Assembly: GCF_014694455.1 (NCBI RefSeq)
Contig: NZ_JAAUWT010000002.1
Location: 310,001-374,000, forward strand
From: Vibrio sp. S9_S30
Lineage (GTDB): Bacteria > Pseudomonadota > Gammaproteobacteria > Enterobacterales > Vibrionaceae
Length of the DNA: 64,000 nucleotides
Reading direction: 5' to 3'
Below the pieces are notes generated by a model. The model saw nothing but the letters and a program-made list of their open reading frames with translations. It made no database searches and was not told the origin of the DNA. The translations under genes and the position numbers were made by a program. Of the stretch, positions 46,458 through 56,289 are shown one piece after another (positions within the stretch are counted from its first letter, which is position 1; every line of letters begins with the position of its first letter).

Positions 46458-47184
46458 GGCGCTGACATACGATCAATTTTGTAATCCAGGAAGCCAATCG
46501 GCTTTTCTTGAGCGTTATTCCGATCTTGTAAAGCGAATAGCCCATCATCTCATTGGTCGATTACCACCGAGTGTTTTGGTGGATGATTTGATTCAAGCCG
46601 GGATGATAGGGTTAATTGAAGCTCAGCAAAACTACGATGGAAATAAGGGGGCAAGCTTTGAAACCTATGCTGGCATTAGGATTCGCGGCGCTATGTTGGA
46701 CGAAATGCGGCGTGGTGACTGGGTGCCAAGATCGGTGCATAAGAACAATCGGAGCATCAGTCAGGCAATAAATGAGCTAGAATCACAATTAAACCGTGAT
46801 CCAACTGATGCAGAAGTGGCCAAACACTTAAATATGTCACTAGAAAAGTACCATAATGCGCTAACTGATATAAACTGTTCACGACTGGTAGGAATTGAAG
46901 ACCTTGGTGTGTCAGAAGATGCCATATCTCCACATGAAGCATCCGAAGATAATCTACCATTCAAAGGGGTAGCGGACGAATCTTTCCGACATGCCCTTAT
47001 TGAAGCAATTAAGACACTTCCTGAAAGGGAAGCCCTAGTTCTCTCGCTTTATTACGATGAAGAGCTAAATTTAAAAGAAATTGGGGAAGTATTGGATGTC
47101 AGCGAATCTCGCGTCAGTCAAATACATAGCCAATCTATGCAACGTTTACGAGCTAAGCTTAGTGCGTGGACACTTAACGAGTAA
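46450..47184 (+). CDS. fliA: Flagellar sigma factor FliA (sigma-28)
   Basis: FliA directs RNA polymerase to the late flagellar promoters, including the seven TAAAG-N14-GCCGTTAW-like sites upstream of the flagellins here. The 244-residue protein has region 2 (DLIQAGMIGLIEAQQNYD, then YAGIRIRGAMLDEMRRGDWV), region 3 and region 4 (LSLYYDEELNLKEIGEVLDV, SESRVSQIHSQ). Start GTG 46450 overlaps the flhG stop by 8 bases; AGGAG lies 9 bases upstream. Its anti-sigma factor FlgM is not in the window. Confidence 0.96.
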   Translation: MTKALTYDQFCNPGSQSAFLERYSDLVKRIAHHLIGRLPPSVLVDDLIQAGMIGLIEAQQNYDGNKGASFETYAGIRIRGAMLDEMRRGDWVPRSVHKNNRSISQAINELESQLNRDPTDAEVAKHLNMSLEKYHNALTDINCSRLVGIEDLGVSEDAISPHEASEDNLPFKGVADESFRHALIEAIKTLPEREALVLSLYYDEELNLKEIGEVLDVSESRVSQIHSQSMQRLRAKLSAWTLNE

Positions 47185-47208
47185 TAAATAACACTGACTT
47201 CGACCTCA

Positions 47209-47601
47209 GTGGAGGCAATTTTGAATAAAAACATGAAGATCCTCATTGTTGACGACTTTTCAACAATGCGCCGTATTGTTAAGAACCTACTTCGTGACCT
47301 GGGTTTTAATAACACTCAGGAAGCTGATGATGGTCTTACCGCTTTACCGATGCTCAAAAAAGGCGAGTTTGACTTCGTCGTAACAGATTGGAATATGCCC
47401 GGTATGCAAGGTATTGATCTACTCAAGAATATCCGAGCAGATGACGAGCTCAAGCACCTTCCTGTTTTGATGATTACTGCAGAAGCCAAGCGCGAGCAAA
47501 TTATCGAAGCAGCACAGGCAGGGGTTAACGGTTACATCGTCAAACCTTTTACTGCTGCAACGCTGAAAGAAAAACTAGATAAAATCTTCGAGCGTTTGTA
47601 A
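47209..47601 (+). CDS. cheY: Chemotaxis response regulator CheY
   Basis: A single-domain receiver that, when phosphorylated by CheA, binds FliM and changes motor rotation. It has 130 residues with acidic pocket Asp15-Asp16, phospho-acceptor Asp60 (VVTDWNMPG), Thr in MITAEAK and Lys in IVKPFTAA. It closely resembles V. cholerae CheY3, the one tied to the polar motor. Start GTG 47209 (MEAILNKN) gives the annotated Vibrio N-terminus; TTG 47221 or ATG 47233 are alternatives. Confidence 0.96.
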   Translation: MEAILNKNMKILIVDDFSTMRRIVKNLLRDLGFNNTQEADDGLTALPMLKKGEFDFVVTDWNMPGMQGIDLLKNIRADDELKHLPVLMITAEAKREQIIEAAQAGVNGYIVKPFTAATLKEKLDKIFERL

Positions 47602-47660
47602 AGCCATTATTACGCTTATAACAAACACACATACAGACGCGTTGGAAGGGCAAAAGTAGA

Positions 47661-48386
47661 ATGATTTCTTTAGAGCAAGCGAAAGAGTTGGTCAGCTTGT
47701 TGGAAAGCGACAAGCAAGAAGAAGCTAACGAACTCGTTAAATCCATTTCAAAGACTATCGAGAATCCAGTGATCCATGAAATTGGAACATTAACTCGTGA
47801 GTTGCATGACTCCTTAACGCAATTCAAAGTCGATCAACGAATGAATGAAATTGCTACAGATGAAATCCCTGATGCGAGAGATCGTCTAGAGTATGTGATA
47901 GAAAAAACGGAAACCGCAGCAAACAAAACTATGGACGCGGTCGAACGTTCTCTTCCAATGGCTGACAATCTGCATGAACATTTAATGCTGGTTCGTCCTC
48001 AATGGAACCGACTTATGAACGGGCGAATTGAGTTGGATGAGTTTAAATCTCTTTGCCATCGAATCGATGAGCTGATGACCCAGGTAGAAGGAGATAGTTC
48101 TGAGTTACGAAGCCAATTAACAGAAATTCTTATGGCTCAGGACTTTCAAGATCTTACTGGACAAATCATAAGACGTGTTATTACCTTAGTTCGTGAGGTA
48201 GAAGACCGACTTGTCGAAATTTTGACGGCCTTTGGTGTTGCGCAGCAAACAGGCGAACATGAAGAGGGCAAAGCGAAGAAGAATGGTGCTGAAGCAGAAG
48301 GCCCAATTATTAACGCTCACGAGCGTGAAGACGCTGTCGCTTCACAAGACGATGTTGATGACTTGCTGTCGAGTCTTGGCTTCTAG
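47661..48386 (+). CDS. cheZ: CheY-P phosphatase CheZ
   Basis: CheZ dephosphorylates CheY-P. It has 241 residues: a long helical hairpin with the catalytic Gln region in LMAQDFQDLTGQIIRRVI (about 152-169), a flexible linker, and a C-terminal CheY-binding helix SQDDVDDLLSSLGF. This last segment follows the same pattern as the FliM N-terminus and the CheA repeats. It lies 9 bases before cheA. Confidence 0.96.
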   Translation: MISLEQAKELVSLLESDKQEEANELVKSISKTIENPVIHEIGTLTRELHDSLTQFKVDQRMNEIATDEIPDARDRLEYVIEKTETAANKTMDAVERSLPMADNLHEHLMLVRPQWNRLMNGRIELDEFKSLCHRIDELMTQVEGDSSELRSQLTEILMAQDFQDLTGQIIRRVITLVREVEDRLVEILTAFGVAQQTGEHEEGKAKKNGAEAEGPIINAHEREDAVASQDDVDDLLSSLGF

Positions 48387-48395
48387 GGGTTATAT

Positions 48396-50570
48396 ATGAG
48401 TTACGAATTAGACGAAGATATTCTACAGGATTTTTTGGTCGAGGCTGGTGAAATCCTGGAACTGCTTTCAGAGCAGTTAATACAGCTGGAAAATAATCCA
48501 GATGATAGAGATCTTTTGAATGCAATATTCCGTGGTTTCCACACCGTAAAAGGCGGTGCTGGATTTTTGGCTCTTACCGAGCTGGTTGACGTTTGTCACG
48601 GTGCGGAGAATATCTTCGACATTTTACGTAATGGCCAGCGAACTGTAAGTGCTGATCTAATGGATACGATTCTGCAAGCGCTTGATGCTGTGAATATCAT
48701 GTTTGAAGCCGTTCAAGAAAGACAGCCTCTCACACCAGCAGATCCTGTGTTAATCGAAGAGCTTCATCGTTTATGTAAACCTGAAAGCGCTGAAGAAGCT
48801 GCGTCTGCCGCGGCTCCTGAGCCTGAGCCTGTAGTGGAAACGCCGGCTGCACCAGTCGCCCATGCACCTTCCGATGCTGGCTCAATAGATGAAATAACTC
48901 AAGATGAGTTTGAAGCTCTGCTCGACGAGTTGCATGGTAAAGGTTCACCGTCCGCATCAAGTAGTGCGCCAGCTCCAACACCAGTTGCTGACATAGCCTC
49001 TGGTGGTGATGATATTACCGATGAAGAGTTTGAAAAGCTTCTTGATGAGCTGCATGGCTCAGGTGGTAGCCCTACAGGTGGTGCCTCTGACTCGGTTGTT
49101 CCAGCTCCTGCAGCTGCTCCTGCTCCAGCAGCACTTTCCGCTGATATCGGCGGAGACTTAATGACAGATGATGAATTTGAGAATCTGCTTGATCAACTTC
49201 ATGGTACAGGTAAAGGTCCATCTCCAGAAGAACTTGAAGCAGCAACGAAACCAGTTGTTCCAGCTGCTGATGCACCGAAGCCAGCTCCTGCTCCAGTCCC
49301 AGCCCCAAAAGCCGAGCCTAAACCCGTTGAGAAGCCTGTAGCCGCTACGCCAGCCACGCCAGCAAAAGCAAAAGAATCGAAGAAGCCTCAGGCAGATGCA
49401 ACAGTTCGTGTTGATACATCAACCTTGGATGACATCATGAATATGGTTGGTGAGCTTGTATTAGTTCGTAATCGATTAGTCAGCCTTGGCTTGAATAGCA
49501 ACGACGAAGACATGTCGAAAGCTGTTGCTAACTTAGATGTTGTTACTGCAGACCTCCAAGGTGCGGTAATGAAAACCCGAATGCAGCCTATCAAGAAAGT
49601 ATTCGGGCGTTTCCCTCGAGTTGTACGTGATATCGCACGTACCTTGAAGAAAGACATTGTTCTTGAAATGCGCGGTGAAGAAACCGACCTAGACAAAAAC
49701 TTGGTTGAAGCACTTGCAGATCCATTGATTCACTTGGTGCGTAACTCCGTTGACCATGGCATAGAAATGCCAGATGTACGTGTCGAGAATGGTAAGCCAC
49801 GCACAGGTAAAGTGATACTTTCTGCATCGCAAGAAGGTGATCATATTGAACTCAGCATTGTCGATGATGGTGGCGGTATGAATGCCGACAAACTCAGAAG
49901 CATTGCGGTTGATCGCGGATTGATGGATGCGGATGCGGCAGGTCGACTGTCTCCGAAAGAGTGTTATAACCTCATATTCATGCCAGGATTTTCTACCAAA
50001 ACTGAAATCTCAGACATTTCAGGACGTGGTGTTGGTATGGATGTGGTAAAAACTGCGATCAATACCTTAAATGGGTCTATCGATATTGACTCAGAAATGG
50101 GTAAAGGAACTAAGATCACCATCAAAGTTCCGTTGACGCTCGCCATCCTACCGACACTTATGGTGGGCGTGTCTGGACAACCATTCGCATTGCCACTGGC
50201 AAGTGTGAATGAGATATTCCATCTAGATTTAAGCAAAACCAACACCGTTGATGGCCAACTTACGATCATTGTACGAGATAAATCGATTCCACTGTTCTAC
50301 CTTCAGCATTGGCTTGTCCCAAGTAGCTCTGATGGTCAGAAAAAATCAAATCATGGGCATGTCGTTATTGTTCAATTGGGCAGTCAGCGTGTTGGATTTG
50401 TGGTTGACACTTTAATTGGTCAAGAAGAAGTGGTTATCAAACCACTCGATGAATTATTGCAAGGAACGCCAGGTATGGCTGGCGCAACCATTACCAGTGA
50501 CGGTCATATTGCATTGATTTTAGACGTACCAAACTTATTGAAGAAATATGCCACTCGCTCGCATATTTAA
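48396..50570 (+). CDS. cheA: Chemotaxis histidine kinase CheA
   Basis: The kinase of the chemoreceptor array. It has 724 residues: an HPt (P1) domain with His49 (FRGFHTVKGGAGF), then a long Ala/Pro-rich linker (about 130-335) instead of a clear P2 domain, then P3 dimerisation (from about 335), HATPase P4 (N box HLVRNSVDHG, G1 DDGGGM, G2 GRGVGMDVV) and CheW-like P5. The linker holds three motifs at about 164-183, 204-223 and 254-273 (QDEFEALLDELHG, DEEFEKLLDELHG, DDEFENLLDQLHG). In Vibrio this region includes the localisation domain that binds ParP and ParC. Confidence 0.97.
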   Translation: MSYELDEDILQDFLVEAGEILELLSEQLIQLENNPDDRDLLNAIFRGFHTVKGGAGFLALTELVDVCHGAENIFDILRNGQRTVSADLMDTILQALDAVNIMFEAVQERQPLTPADPVLIEELHRLCKPESAEEAASAAAPEPEPVVETPAAPVAHAPSDAGSIDEITQDEFEALLDELHGKGSPSASSSAPAPTPVADIASGGDDITDEEFEKLLDELHGSGGSPTGGASDSVVPAPAAAPAPAALSADIGGDLMTDDEFENLLDQLHGTGKGPSPEELEAATKPVVPAADAPKPAPAPVPAPKAEPKPVEKPVAATPATPAKAKESKKPQADATVRVDTSTLDDIMNMVGELVLVRNRLVSLGLNSNDEDMSKAVANLDVVTADLQGAVMKTRMQPIKKVFGRFPRVVRDIARTLKKDIVLEMRGEETDLDKNLVEALADPLIHLVRNSVDHGIEMPDVRVENGKPRTGKVILSASQEGDHIELSIVDDGGGMNADKLRSIAVDRGLMDADAAGRLSPKECYNLIFMPGFSTKTEISDISGRGVGMDVVKTAINTLNGSIDIDSEMGKGTKITIKVPLTLAILPTLMVGVSGQPFALPLASVNEIFHLDLSKTNTVDGQLTIIVRDKSIPLFYLQHWLVPSSSDGQKKSNHGHVVIVQLGSQRVGFVVDTLIGQEEVVIKPLDELLQGTPGMAGATITSDGHIALILDVPNLLKKYATRSHI

Positions 50571-50583
50571 TTGAAGGGATAAT

Positions 50584-51729
50584 ATGGCGGTAAGAGTATT
50601 AGTAGTTGATGATTCAAGCTTTTTTCGCAGACGCGTAAGTGAAATTATCAACTCAGATCCGCGCCTAGAAGTAGTGGATATGGCTGTCAACGGCAAAGAA
50701 GCCGTTGAAAAAGCCATCAAAGTAAAGCCAGATGTCATCACAATGGACATTGAGATGCCCGTCATGGACGGCATCACAGCTGTTCGTGAAATCATGAAGG
50801 CGCAACCTACGCCAATCTTGATGTTTTCTTCGCTTACTCATGATGGTGCTAAGGCTACTCTAGATGCGCTTGATGCTGGTGCTTTGGATTTTCTTCCTAA
50901 GAAGTTCGAAGACATCGCACGAAATCGCGATGAAGCAGTCACTTTATTGCAGCAGCGGGTATTAGAAATTTCACGTAAGCGTGTGTTTATGCGCCGTCCA
51001 ATAGGGGGAACGTCAGCATCCGATAGTAGTGTGCCTACAAATACAGCGACACGTACTGCTGCACGTCCAGTGGGGGCTTCAGCATTACAACGGTCGGCTC
51101 CGGTACAAGAACGCAGTCGGTCAGTGAACGCCAAGTTTCGAGCAACAGGTAAGAAATATCAACTTACAGCGATTGGTACTTCTACTGGAGGACCAGTCGC
51201 ATTACAGAAGATTCTGACCAAATTGCCTGCTCACTATCCACATCCTATTGTGCTTATCCAGCATATGCCTGCTACGTTTACCGCAGCATTTGCCGCTCGT
51301 TTAAATTCATTATGTAGTATTCAGGTGAAAGAAGCAGAGGATGGAGACATCTTAAGAGCGGGTCACGCGTATCTTGCGCCAGGCGGTAAGCAAATGATGA
51401 TCGATGGTCGTCCTGGAGCGGCAAAACTGCGAATTATCGATGGTGGTGAGCGGATGAACTATAAGCCTTGCGTGGACGTAACATTCGGCTCTGCTGCGAA
51501 AATCTACCAAGATAAGGTTCTGTCCATGGTACTGACTGGTATGGGAGCCGATGGGCGTGAAGGCGCGCGGATGCTTGAAGCAGCGGGTGCGACTATTTGG
51601 GCACAAGATGAAGAGAGCTGTGTAGTATATGGAATGCCACAGGCTGTGGCTAAAGCGGGCTTATCGACAGAAGATTTGCCTCTGGATCGAATTGCAGAGC
51701 GTATTCTGATCGAAGTTGGACTATCCTAA
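50584..51729 (+). CDS. cheB: Chemotaxis methylesterase CheB
   Basis: CheB removes methyl groups from receptors during adaptation. It has 381 residues: a receiver with Asp55 ([12 protein letters not shown]), a basic linker (about 130-190), and an esterase with the triad Ser200 (GTSTGGP), His227 ([10 protein letters not shown]) and Asp323 (TGMGADG). ATAATATG context with GAAGGG upstream. CheR, its partner, is not in this window, as in V. cholerae, where it lies elsewhere. Confidence 0.97.
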   Translation: MAVRVLVVDDSSFFRRRVSEIINSDPRLEVVDMAVNGKEAVEKAIKVKPDVITMDIEMPVMDGITAVREIMKAQPTPILMFSSLTHDGAKATLDALDAGALDFLPKKFEDIARNRDEAVTLLQQRVLEISRKRVFMRRPIGGTSASDSSVPTNTATRTAARPVGASALQRSAPVQERSRSVNAKFRATGKKYQLTAIGTSTGGPVALQKILTKLPAHYPHPIVLIQHMPATFTAAFAARLNSLCSIQVKEAEDGDILRAGHAYLAPGGKQMMIDGRPGAAKLRIIDGGERMNYKPCVDVTFGSAAKIYQDKVLSMVLTGMGADGREGARMLEAAGATIWAQDEESCVVYGMPQAVAKAGLSTEDLPLDRIAERILIEVGLS

Positions 51730-51738
51730 GGAGCCAAT

Positions 51739-52515
51739 GTGGTAGTTTGGAGCGTTGCTAACCAAAAGGGTGGAGTGGGGAAAACCACAACAACAGTTAC
51801 TCTTGCTGGGCTGTTAAGCAAACAGGGTCATCGAGTACTACTGGTTGACACCGATCCACATGGTTCATTAACAACTTATTTAGGTTACGATTCCGATGAA
51901 GTCCCTTCGAGTTTGTTTGATCTTTTTCAGTTAAGACAAGTTGAAAAATCGACAGTTCAATCCTTGATCTTGGGTACAGATATTGAAAATATCGATATCA
52001 TTCCAGCGCATATGTCGTTAGCGACACTAGATCGTGTCATGGGTAACCGGAGCGGAATGGGGTTGATTCTGAAGAAAGCATTGGTGTCCGTTCAAGGTGA
52101 ATATGACTATGTGCTTATCGACTGTCCACCTATTCTTGGTGTCATGATGGTCAATGCGCTGGCTGCCAGCGATAGGATATTAATTCCTGTTCAAACCGAA
52201 TTCCTTGCTATGAAAGGACTAGAGAGAATGGTTCGCACATTGGCTATTATGCAGAAGTCGCGCCCAGACCCCTTCAAGACCACAATAGTCCCCACGATGT
52301 ACGATAAACGAACTAATGCTTCATTGCAGACATTAACACAGTTAAAGAAAGGTTACCCAAACCAGGTATGGCCTTCAGCTATCCCTATTGATACAAAATT
52401 TAGAGATGCGAGCATAAAACATCTTCCTGCCTCACATTTTGCATCAGGTAGTCGTGGCGTTTTTGCTTATAAGCAGCTATTACTTTACCTCGAGAGGTTA
52501 GCTTTCGATGATTAA
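51739..52515 (+). CDS. parC: ParA-like ATPase ParC (polar chemotaxis positioning)
   Basis: A ParA/MinD-family ATPase of 258 residues that in V. cholerae and V. parahaemolyticus recruits chemotaxis arrays to the pole. It has a deviant Walker A (NQKGGVGKTTTTV, about 6-18), Walker A' VLLVDTDPHGSLT and Walker B YDYVLIDCPPILGV. Its setting between cheB and the CheW-like gene, rather than near an origin, separates it from plasmid or chromosome partition ParA. GTG start 51739 after AAGGAG. Not to be confused with the topoisomerase gene of the same name. Confidence 0.92.
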   Translation: MVVWSVANQKGGVGKTTTTVTLAGLLSKQGHRVLLVDTDPHGSLTTYLGYDSDEVPSSLFDLFQLRQVEKSTVQSLILGTDIENIDIIPAHMSLATLDRVMGNRSGMGLILKKALVSVQGEYDYVLIDCPPILGVMMVNALAASDRILIPVQTEFLAMKGLERMVRTLAIMQKSRPDPFKTTIVPTMYDKRTNASLQTLTQLKKGYPNQVWPSAIPIDTKFRDASIKHLPASHFASGSRGVFAYKQLLLYLERLAFDD

Positions 52516-53707
52516 AGATTCAGTGCTTTCTAGCGAACAGGCTTTAGATGAATATTTTACCTCACTTCTTGATGAAGAGGGGTTGTTGTTGTCTGCGGAA
52601 TCTGAAGCACTTGATGTTAAAAAGGGGATGACAGAAGAAGTACTTGCAGAATCTGTCGATGTAGAAAAGCCTGAAATTGATCTTACTAATGATATAGCGC
52701 CCGAGGAAGTGATATCGCCTCCAGAGTATTCTGTAGAATCAGCTTCAATGGTGCAGTTGCCCAAAGAATTGGAGTTGGAGGAAGAGAGTTTCTGTCTCGA
52801 CCCTCAGCCTGAAGTACAACCTGAGTCTATTCCGTCCTATACTGAAACCGCATACAACGAATTTGAAGCTCCGGATTTGGAAGATGTTCAACGTTTGTTG
52901 AGCCAGCTTGAATCAACCAATATTGCGGATGAACCGGAAATTGATGAGTTAATCGGTCAAAACACAGTTGAGATTGCGGCACTTAGTGCTGAAGAGCCTA
53001 AAATTACCGTGGTTGAAAAGAACACAGTGGATGCGGTTGTCACTCAGTTTGAGCCAGACGAAATTCAAGAGTGGGAAGTTGATGAACCAGAGGTAGCGCT
53101 CGCCGAACCAGATATTGTTATTTCAGAGCCTGAAGTACAAAAGCCTATTGCTGAAGAAACGGTTGAAGAGCCAGAAATTAAAGCCGAAACGAAAGTTGAA
53201 GCTCAAACCGTAACGGGTAGCGATTCAGAAGATACTTGGCATACGGTCGCAAGACATGAAGCGTTTCAGGTGCTTTACTTTGGCGTTAATAGTGTAACGT
53301 TTGCTGTGCCTCTCGATGAACTCGGCGGGATTCATCGTAAGAACGAAGAATTGAATCACTTGATTGGTCGACCAGACTGGTATTTGGGGCTACAAACAAG
53401 CCGTAATGACCAGTTTGATGTAGTCGATACAGCTAGGTGGGTAATGTCGGAAAAGCTAGTTGATAATTCTCACCGTGAGAATTATGAATATATTGTAATG
53501 CTGGGCGAAAGTCATTGGGGGCTCGCTGCTAATCAATTGATGGGCACCGAGTGGTTGGAGCCGGAAAAGGTTCGTTGGCGTGAAAGCGCAGGTAAGCGAC
53601 CTTGGTTGGCTGGCATGGTTAAAGAGAAAATGTGTGCTTTAATTCATGTAGAAGAGTTAGTTTCCATGCTCAATGCCGGGCTGGATGTCAAAGCATTAGA
53701 CAGTTAG
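52508..53707 (+). CDS. parP: ParP, CheW-like polar array protein
   Basis: A 399-residue protein with a very acidic, repetitive N-terminal region (about 1-250, many Glu-Pro steps) and a C-terminal CheW-like domain (about 255-395, HEAFQVLYFGVNSVTFAVPL onward). In Vibrio, ParP binds CheA and ParC and keeps arrays at the pole; the CheW-like part corresponds to its array-integration domain. The ATG overlaps the end of parC by 8 bases. Confidence 0.92.
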   Translation: MIKDSVLSSEQALDEYFTSLLDEEGLLLSAESEALDVKKGMTEEVLAESVDVEKPEIDLTNDIAPEEVISPPEYSVESASMVQLPKELELEEESFCLDPQPEVQPESIPSYTETAYNEFEAPDLEDVQRLLSQLESTNIADEPEIDELIGQNTVEIAALSAEEPKITVVEKNTVDAVVTQFEPDEIQEWEVDEPEVALAEPDIVISEPEVQKPIAEETVEEPEIKAETKVEAQTVTGSDSEDTWHTVARHEAFQVLYFGVNSVTFAVPLDELGGIHRKNEELNHLIGRPDWYLGLQTSRNDQFDVVDTARWVMSEKLVDNSHRENYEYIVMLGESHWGLAANQLMGTEWLEPEKVRWRESAGKRPWLAGMVKEKMCALIHVEELVSMLNAGLDVKALDS

Positions 53708-53746
53708 TAGTAGAATTGTCGGTAGCGACACAGATGAGGATAAAAC

Positions 53747-54241
53747 ATGTCTCAAGCTAATGAAGTAGAAGTAAGAAAAGACCAAGTTAACGACGAGGTT
53801 CTGCAGTGGGTAACGTTTCAGCTAGAAGATGAGACTTACGGTATCAACGTAATGCAGGTTCGTGAGGTGTTACGCTACACGGAAATTGCGCCTGTTCCAG
53901 GTGCGCCAGATTACGTTCTAGGCATTATCAATTTGCGCGGTAATGTTGTAACCGTTATCGATACTCGCTCTCGTTTTGGTTTGATGCAAGGTGAAATTAC
54001 AGACAATACTCGTATTATTGTTATCGAATCTGAGCGTCAGGTTATCGGTATTCTTGTTGATAGCGTGGCTGAAGTTGTTTACCTACGTTCTTCTGAAATC
54101 GACACGACTCCAAGTGTTGGTACTGATGAAAGCGCTAAATTTATCCAAGGTGTGAGCAACCGTGATGGCAAGCTTTTGATCTTGGTTGATTTGAATAAGC
54201 TTCTTTCTGATGAAGAATGGGAAGATATGGCTCACCTATAA
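53747..54241 (+). CDS. cheW: Chemotaxis coupling protein CheW
   Basis: The adaptor that links chemoreceptors to CheA. It has 164 residues. The CheW domain starts at about residue 18 (WVTFQLEDETYGINVMQVRE) and contains VPGAPDYVLGIINLRGNVVTV and VIDTRSRFG. Synteny places it after parP. A GAGGATAAA Shine-Dalgarno is present. Its TAA overlaps the ATG of the next gene (TAATG). Confidence 0.97.
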   Translation: MSQANEVEVRKDQVNDEVLQWVTFQLEDETYGINVMQVREVLRYTEIAPVPGAPDYVLGIINLRGNVVTVIDTRSRFGLMQGEITDNTRIIVIESERQVIGILVDSVAEVVYLRSSEIDTTPSVGTDESAKFIQGVSNRDGKLLILVDLNKLLSDEEWEDMAHL

Positions 54242-54741
54242 TGACCGACGAGTTGTATTCTGTTTTACCTTTTGTAGTGAGCGGCTCAGTTTTAGTTGCC
54301 TTGCTATTGGTATTGTTCTTCCTCAGAATCCGAAAAAATGGTCGTCAAAAAATAGATCAGCAGCGCCAACAGATTCGAGCTTTGGAGAAAGAGCTTCAAA
54401 AGACGAACAAACAAGTGCTTGAAGTGAGATCGGTAATGGTCGGGCTCGGGCAGAAAGTAGCAGAGCAACAGGATATCATTCAGCATCTAAACGAGCGTAT
54501 TACTGAGATTGAACACACAGACAGTGATGGTCGATTGTACACCCGAGCGAGTAAGATGGTTCAATTGGGCGCGGGTATCAACGAACTTATTGAAGAGTGC
54601 GAATTACCTAAAGCTGAAGCTGAGCTAATGATGTCTTTACAAAATAAGATAGCAGGCAAAGAAAAAGTTCCACCTCTTAGCGGTCGAACAGCTCCTCGCC
54701 GAAGACAAGATCAAAGACGTCCACAAAAGAACGTAAAATGA
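54241..54741 (+). CDS. DUF2802 domain membrane protein
   Basis: A 166-residue protein with one N-terminal membrane segment (about 8-30, VLPFVVSGSVLVALLLVLFF), a long coiled coil (about 35-95, QQRQQIRALEKELQKTNKQ onward) and a C-terminal DUF2802 domain (YTRASKMVQLGAGINELIEE). It is conserved after cheW in Vibrio and Pseudomonas. Function unknown; the setting suggests a role at polar arrays or flagella. The start overlaps the cheW stop, and it is the last gene before the terminator at 54766. Confidence 0.88.
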   Translation: MTDELYSVLPFVVSGSVLVALLLVLFFLRIRKNGRQKIDQQRQQIRALEKELQKTNKQVLEVRSVMVGLGQKVAEQQDIIQHLNERITEIEHTDSDGRLYTRASKMVQLGAGINELIEECELPKAEAELMMSLQNKIAGKEKVPPLSGRTAPRRRQDQRRPQKNVK

Positions 54742-54765
54742 TCCAAAAGATACTTCTACCCATTT

Positions 54766-54790
54766 AAAAGGAGCCGCTGGCTCCTTTTTT
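54766..54790 (+). terminator. Terminator of the flhA-cheW operon
   Basis: AAAAGGAGCC (54766-54775) pairs with GGCTCCTTTT (54779-54788), with a T-run. Ends the motility block. The stem is similar to that after flagellin 3. Confidence 0.92.
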
Positions 54791-55000
54791 TATTTTTCTC
54801 AATACCGTGAAAGCCGCTCACCCCCGAGGGTTGACGCTTTCTCAGTGTCAATCATTACATGATCTAGTAAGCATATTCATAAAAATATGATGTTTTGTTA
54901 ACGTTTTTTTACTCTCTTTCGTGAATCTTGATGGAGCATCCTGTTTAGTGTATTTCGCATTGTGCTAAGATATGCCCTTAATAAAATCAAGACATTTACC
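54791..55000 (+). promoter_or_regulatory. ccm operon upstream region
   Basis: About 210 bases between the motility terminator and ccmA. CATATT/AATATG near 54882-54898 forms a small dyad. TGCTAAGAT (54963-54971) could be an extended -10 for ccmA, but no matching -35 is convincing. Confidence 0.35.
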
Positions 55001-55618
55001 ATGTTAGACGTATCCAATCTTACTGCTGTTCGTGATGAAAGAGTGCTGTTCGAGGCGCTTTCTTTTCAGGTCAACTCTGGCGATTTAATCCAAGTTGAAG
55101 GGCGAAACGGAACCGGAAAAACAACACTGCTGCGTATCATTGCAGGTCTTGGGGACCCTGAAGAAGGGTCAATTTACTGGAAAGGCGAAAGCATATTTTC
55201 TTCAAGAGAAGAGTATCACTCTGATTTGCTTTTTTTAGGGCATCAGACGGGAGTAAAAAAAGAGCTCAGTGCGCAAGAAAATCTCGAATTCTATATGAAT
55301 GTTCATCAAGGGTTAAAGGATCAACAAGCATTATGGAAAGCGCTAGCTCAAGTCGGTCTTGCAGGAAGAGAGGACATACCCGTTGGTAAATTGTCCGCTG
55401 GGCAGCAAAGGCGAGTGGCATTAGCGAGATTGTGGCTAAGTGAGCATCCTCTATGGATATTGGATGAACCTCTAACGGCAATTGATAAGCAAGGTGTTAA
55501 GGTCTTGGAAACGCTGTTTGTTTCTCATGCGCAAAAAGGAGGGATGGTGCTCTTAACCACTCACCAAGATATGTTCACGGATAACCCTCTTCTTAGAAAA
55601 ATTAAATTGGGTGAGTAG
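55001..55618 (+). CDS. ccmA: Heme exporter ATPase CcmA
   Basis: The ATPase of the CcmABCD complex that releases holo-CcmE during cytochrome c maturation. It has 205 residues with Walker A GRNGTGKT (34-41), signature [14 protein letters not shown] and Walker [13 protein letters not shown]. The open frame extends 13 codons upstream, but ATG 55001 gives the family N-terminus ([17 protein letters not shown]). First gene of the operon; 2 bases separate it from ccmB. Confidence 0.96.
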   Translation: MLDVSNLTAVRDERVLFEALSFQVNSGDLIQVEGRNGTGKTTLLRIIAGLGDPEEGSIYWKGESIFSSREEYHSDLLFLGHQTGVKKELSAQENLEFYMNVHQGLKDQQALWKALAQVGLAGREDIPVGKLSAGQQRRVALARLWLSEHPLWILDEPLTAIDKQGVKVLETLFVSHAQKGGMVLLTTHQDMFTDNPLLRKIKLGE

Positions 55619-55620
55619 TC

Positions 55621-56289
55621 ATGATTGGAGCAATGATATCAATTATAAGGCGTGAATTACTTGTAGCCTTTCGTCGACAAGCTGACATTCTGAACCCGCT
55701 TTGGTTTTTCATTATTGTCGTTACATTATTTCCTTTGAGTATTGGTCCAGAGCCTAATTTACTTGCAAGAATGTCATCTGGCGTGGTTTGGGTTGCAGCG
55801 TTGTTGTCTGCGCTATTGTCATTAGAACGGCTCTTTCGAGATGACTTTCAAGATGGTGCGTTGGAACAGATGATGCTAATGCCTGTACCTTTACCGATGG
55901 CCGTGATGGCAAAAGTCATGGCACATTGGATGTTAACCGGAGTACCTCTGATACTCATTAGTCCTCTGCTGGCCATCTTATTATCCCTAGACTTTAATAC
56001 GTGGAGTGCAGTGGTTTGCACTCTCTTGGTGGGAACGCCAACATTGAGTTTCATTGGAGCAATTGGTGCCGCCCTTACCGTTGGATTGCAAAAAGGTGGT
56101 GTTCTTTTGAGTTTACTCGTGTTGCCTTTGTATATTCCTATACTGATTTTTGCTACGTCAGCCATTGATGCCGCGGGTCTGGGAGTCTCGTATAACGGTC
56201 AAATTGCCATACTGGGGGCGATGCTGGCTGGAGCGGCGACGTTAACCCCTTTTGCGATAAGCGCATCATTACGCATAAGCGTCAATTGA
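55621..56289 (+). CDS. ccmB: Heme exporter membrane protein CcmB
   Basis: A membrane partner of CcmA, 222 residues with about six helices. Conserved segments are FIIVVTLFPLSIGPEPNLLA and SGVVWVAALLSALLSLERLF, and a P-rich loop LVLPLYIPILIFA. A gap of 153 bases follows before ccmC, unusually large for this operon, with a dyad ACATTCC (56313-56319) / GGAATGT (56332-56338) and an AT-rich palindrome ATTAATAATTAAT. An internal promoter or processing site could lie there. Confidence 0.96.
   Translation: MIGAMISIIRRELLVAFRRQADILNPLWFFIIVVTLFPLSIGPEPNLLARMSSGVVWVAALLSALLSLERLFRDDFQDGALEQMMLMPVPLPMAVMAKVMAHWMLTGVPLILISPLLAILLSLDFNTWSAVVCTLLVGTPTLSFIGAIGAALTVGLQKGGVLLSLLVLPLYIPILIFATSAIDAAGLGVSYNGQIAILGAMLAGAATLTPFAISASLRISVN

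Noticed and set aside
51739..52515. ParA-like gene as a sign of a plasmid or chromosome partition locus
   Set aside because: It lies between cheB and a CheW-like gene with no ParB or parS nearby, which is the known ParC chemotaxis setting in Vibrio.
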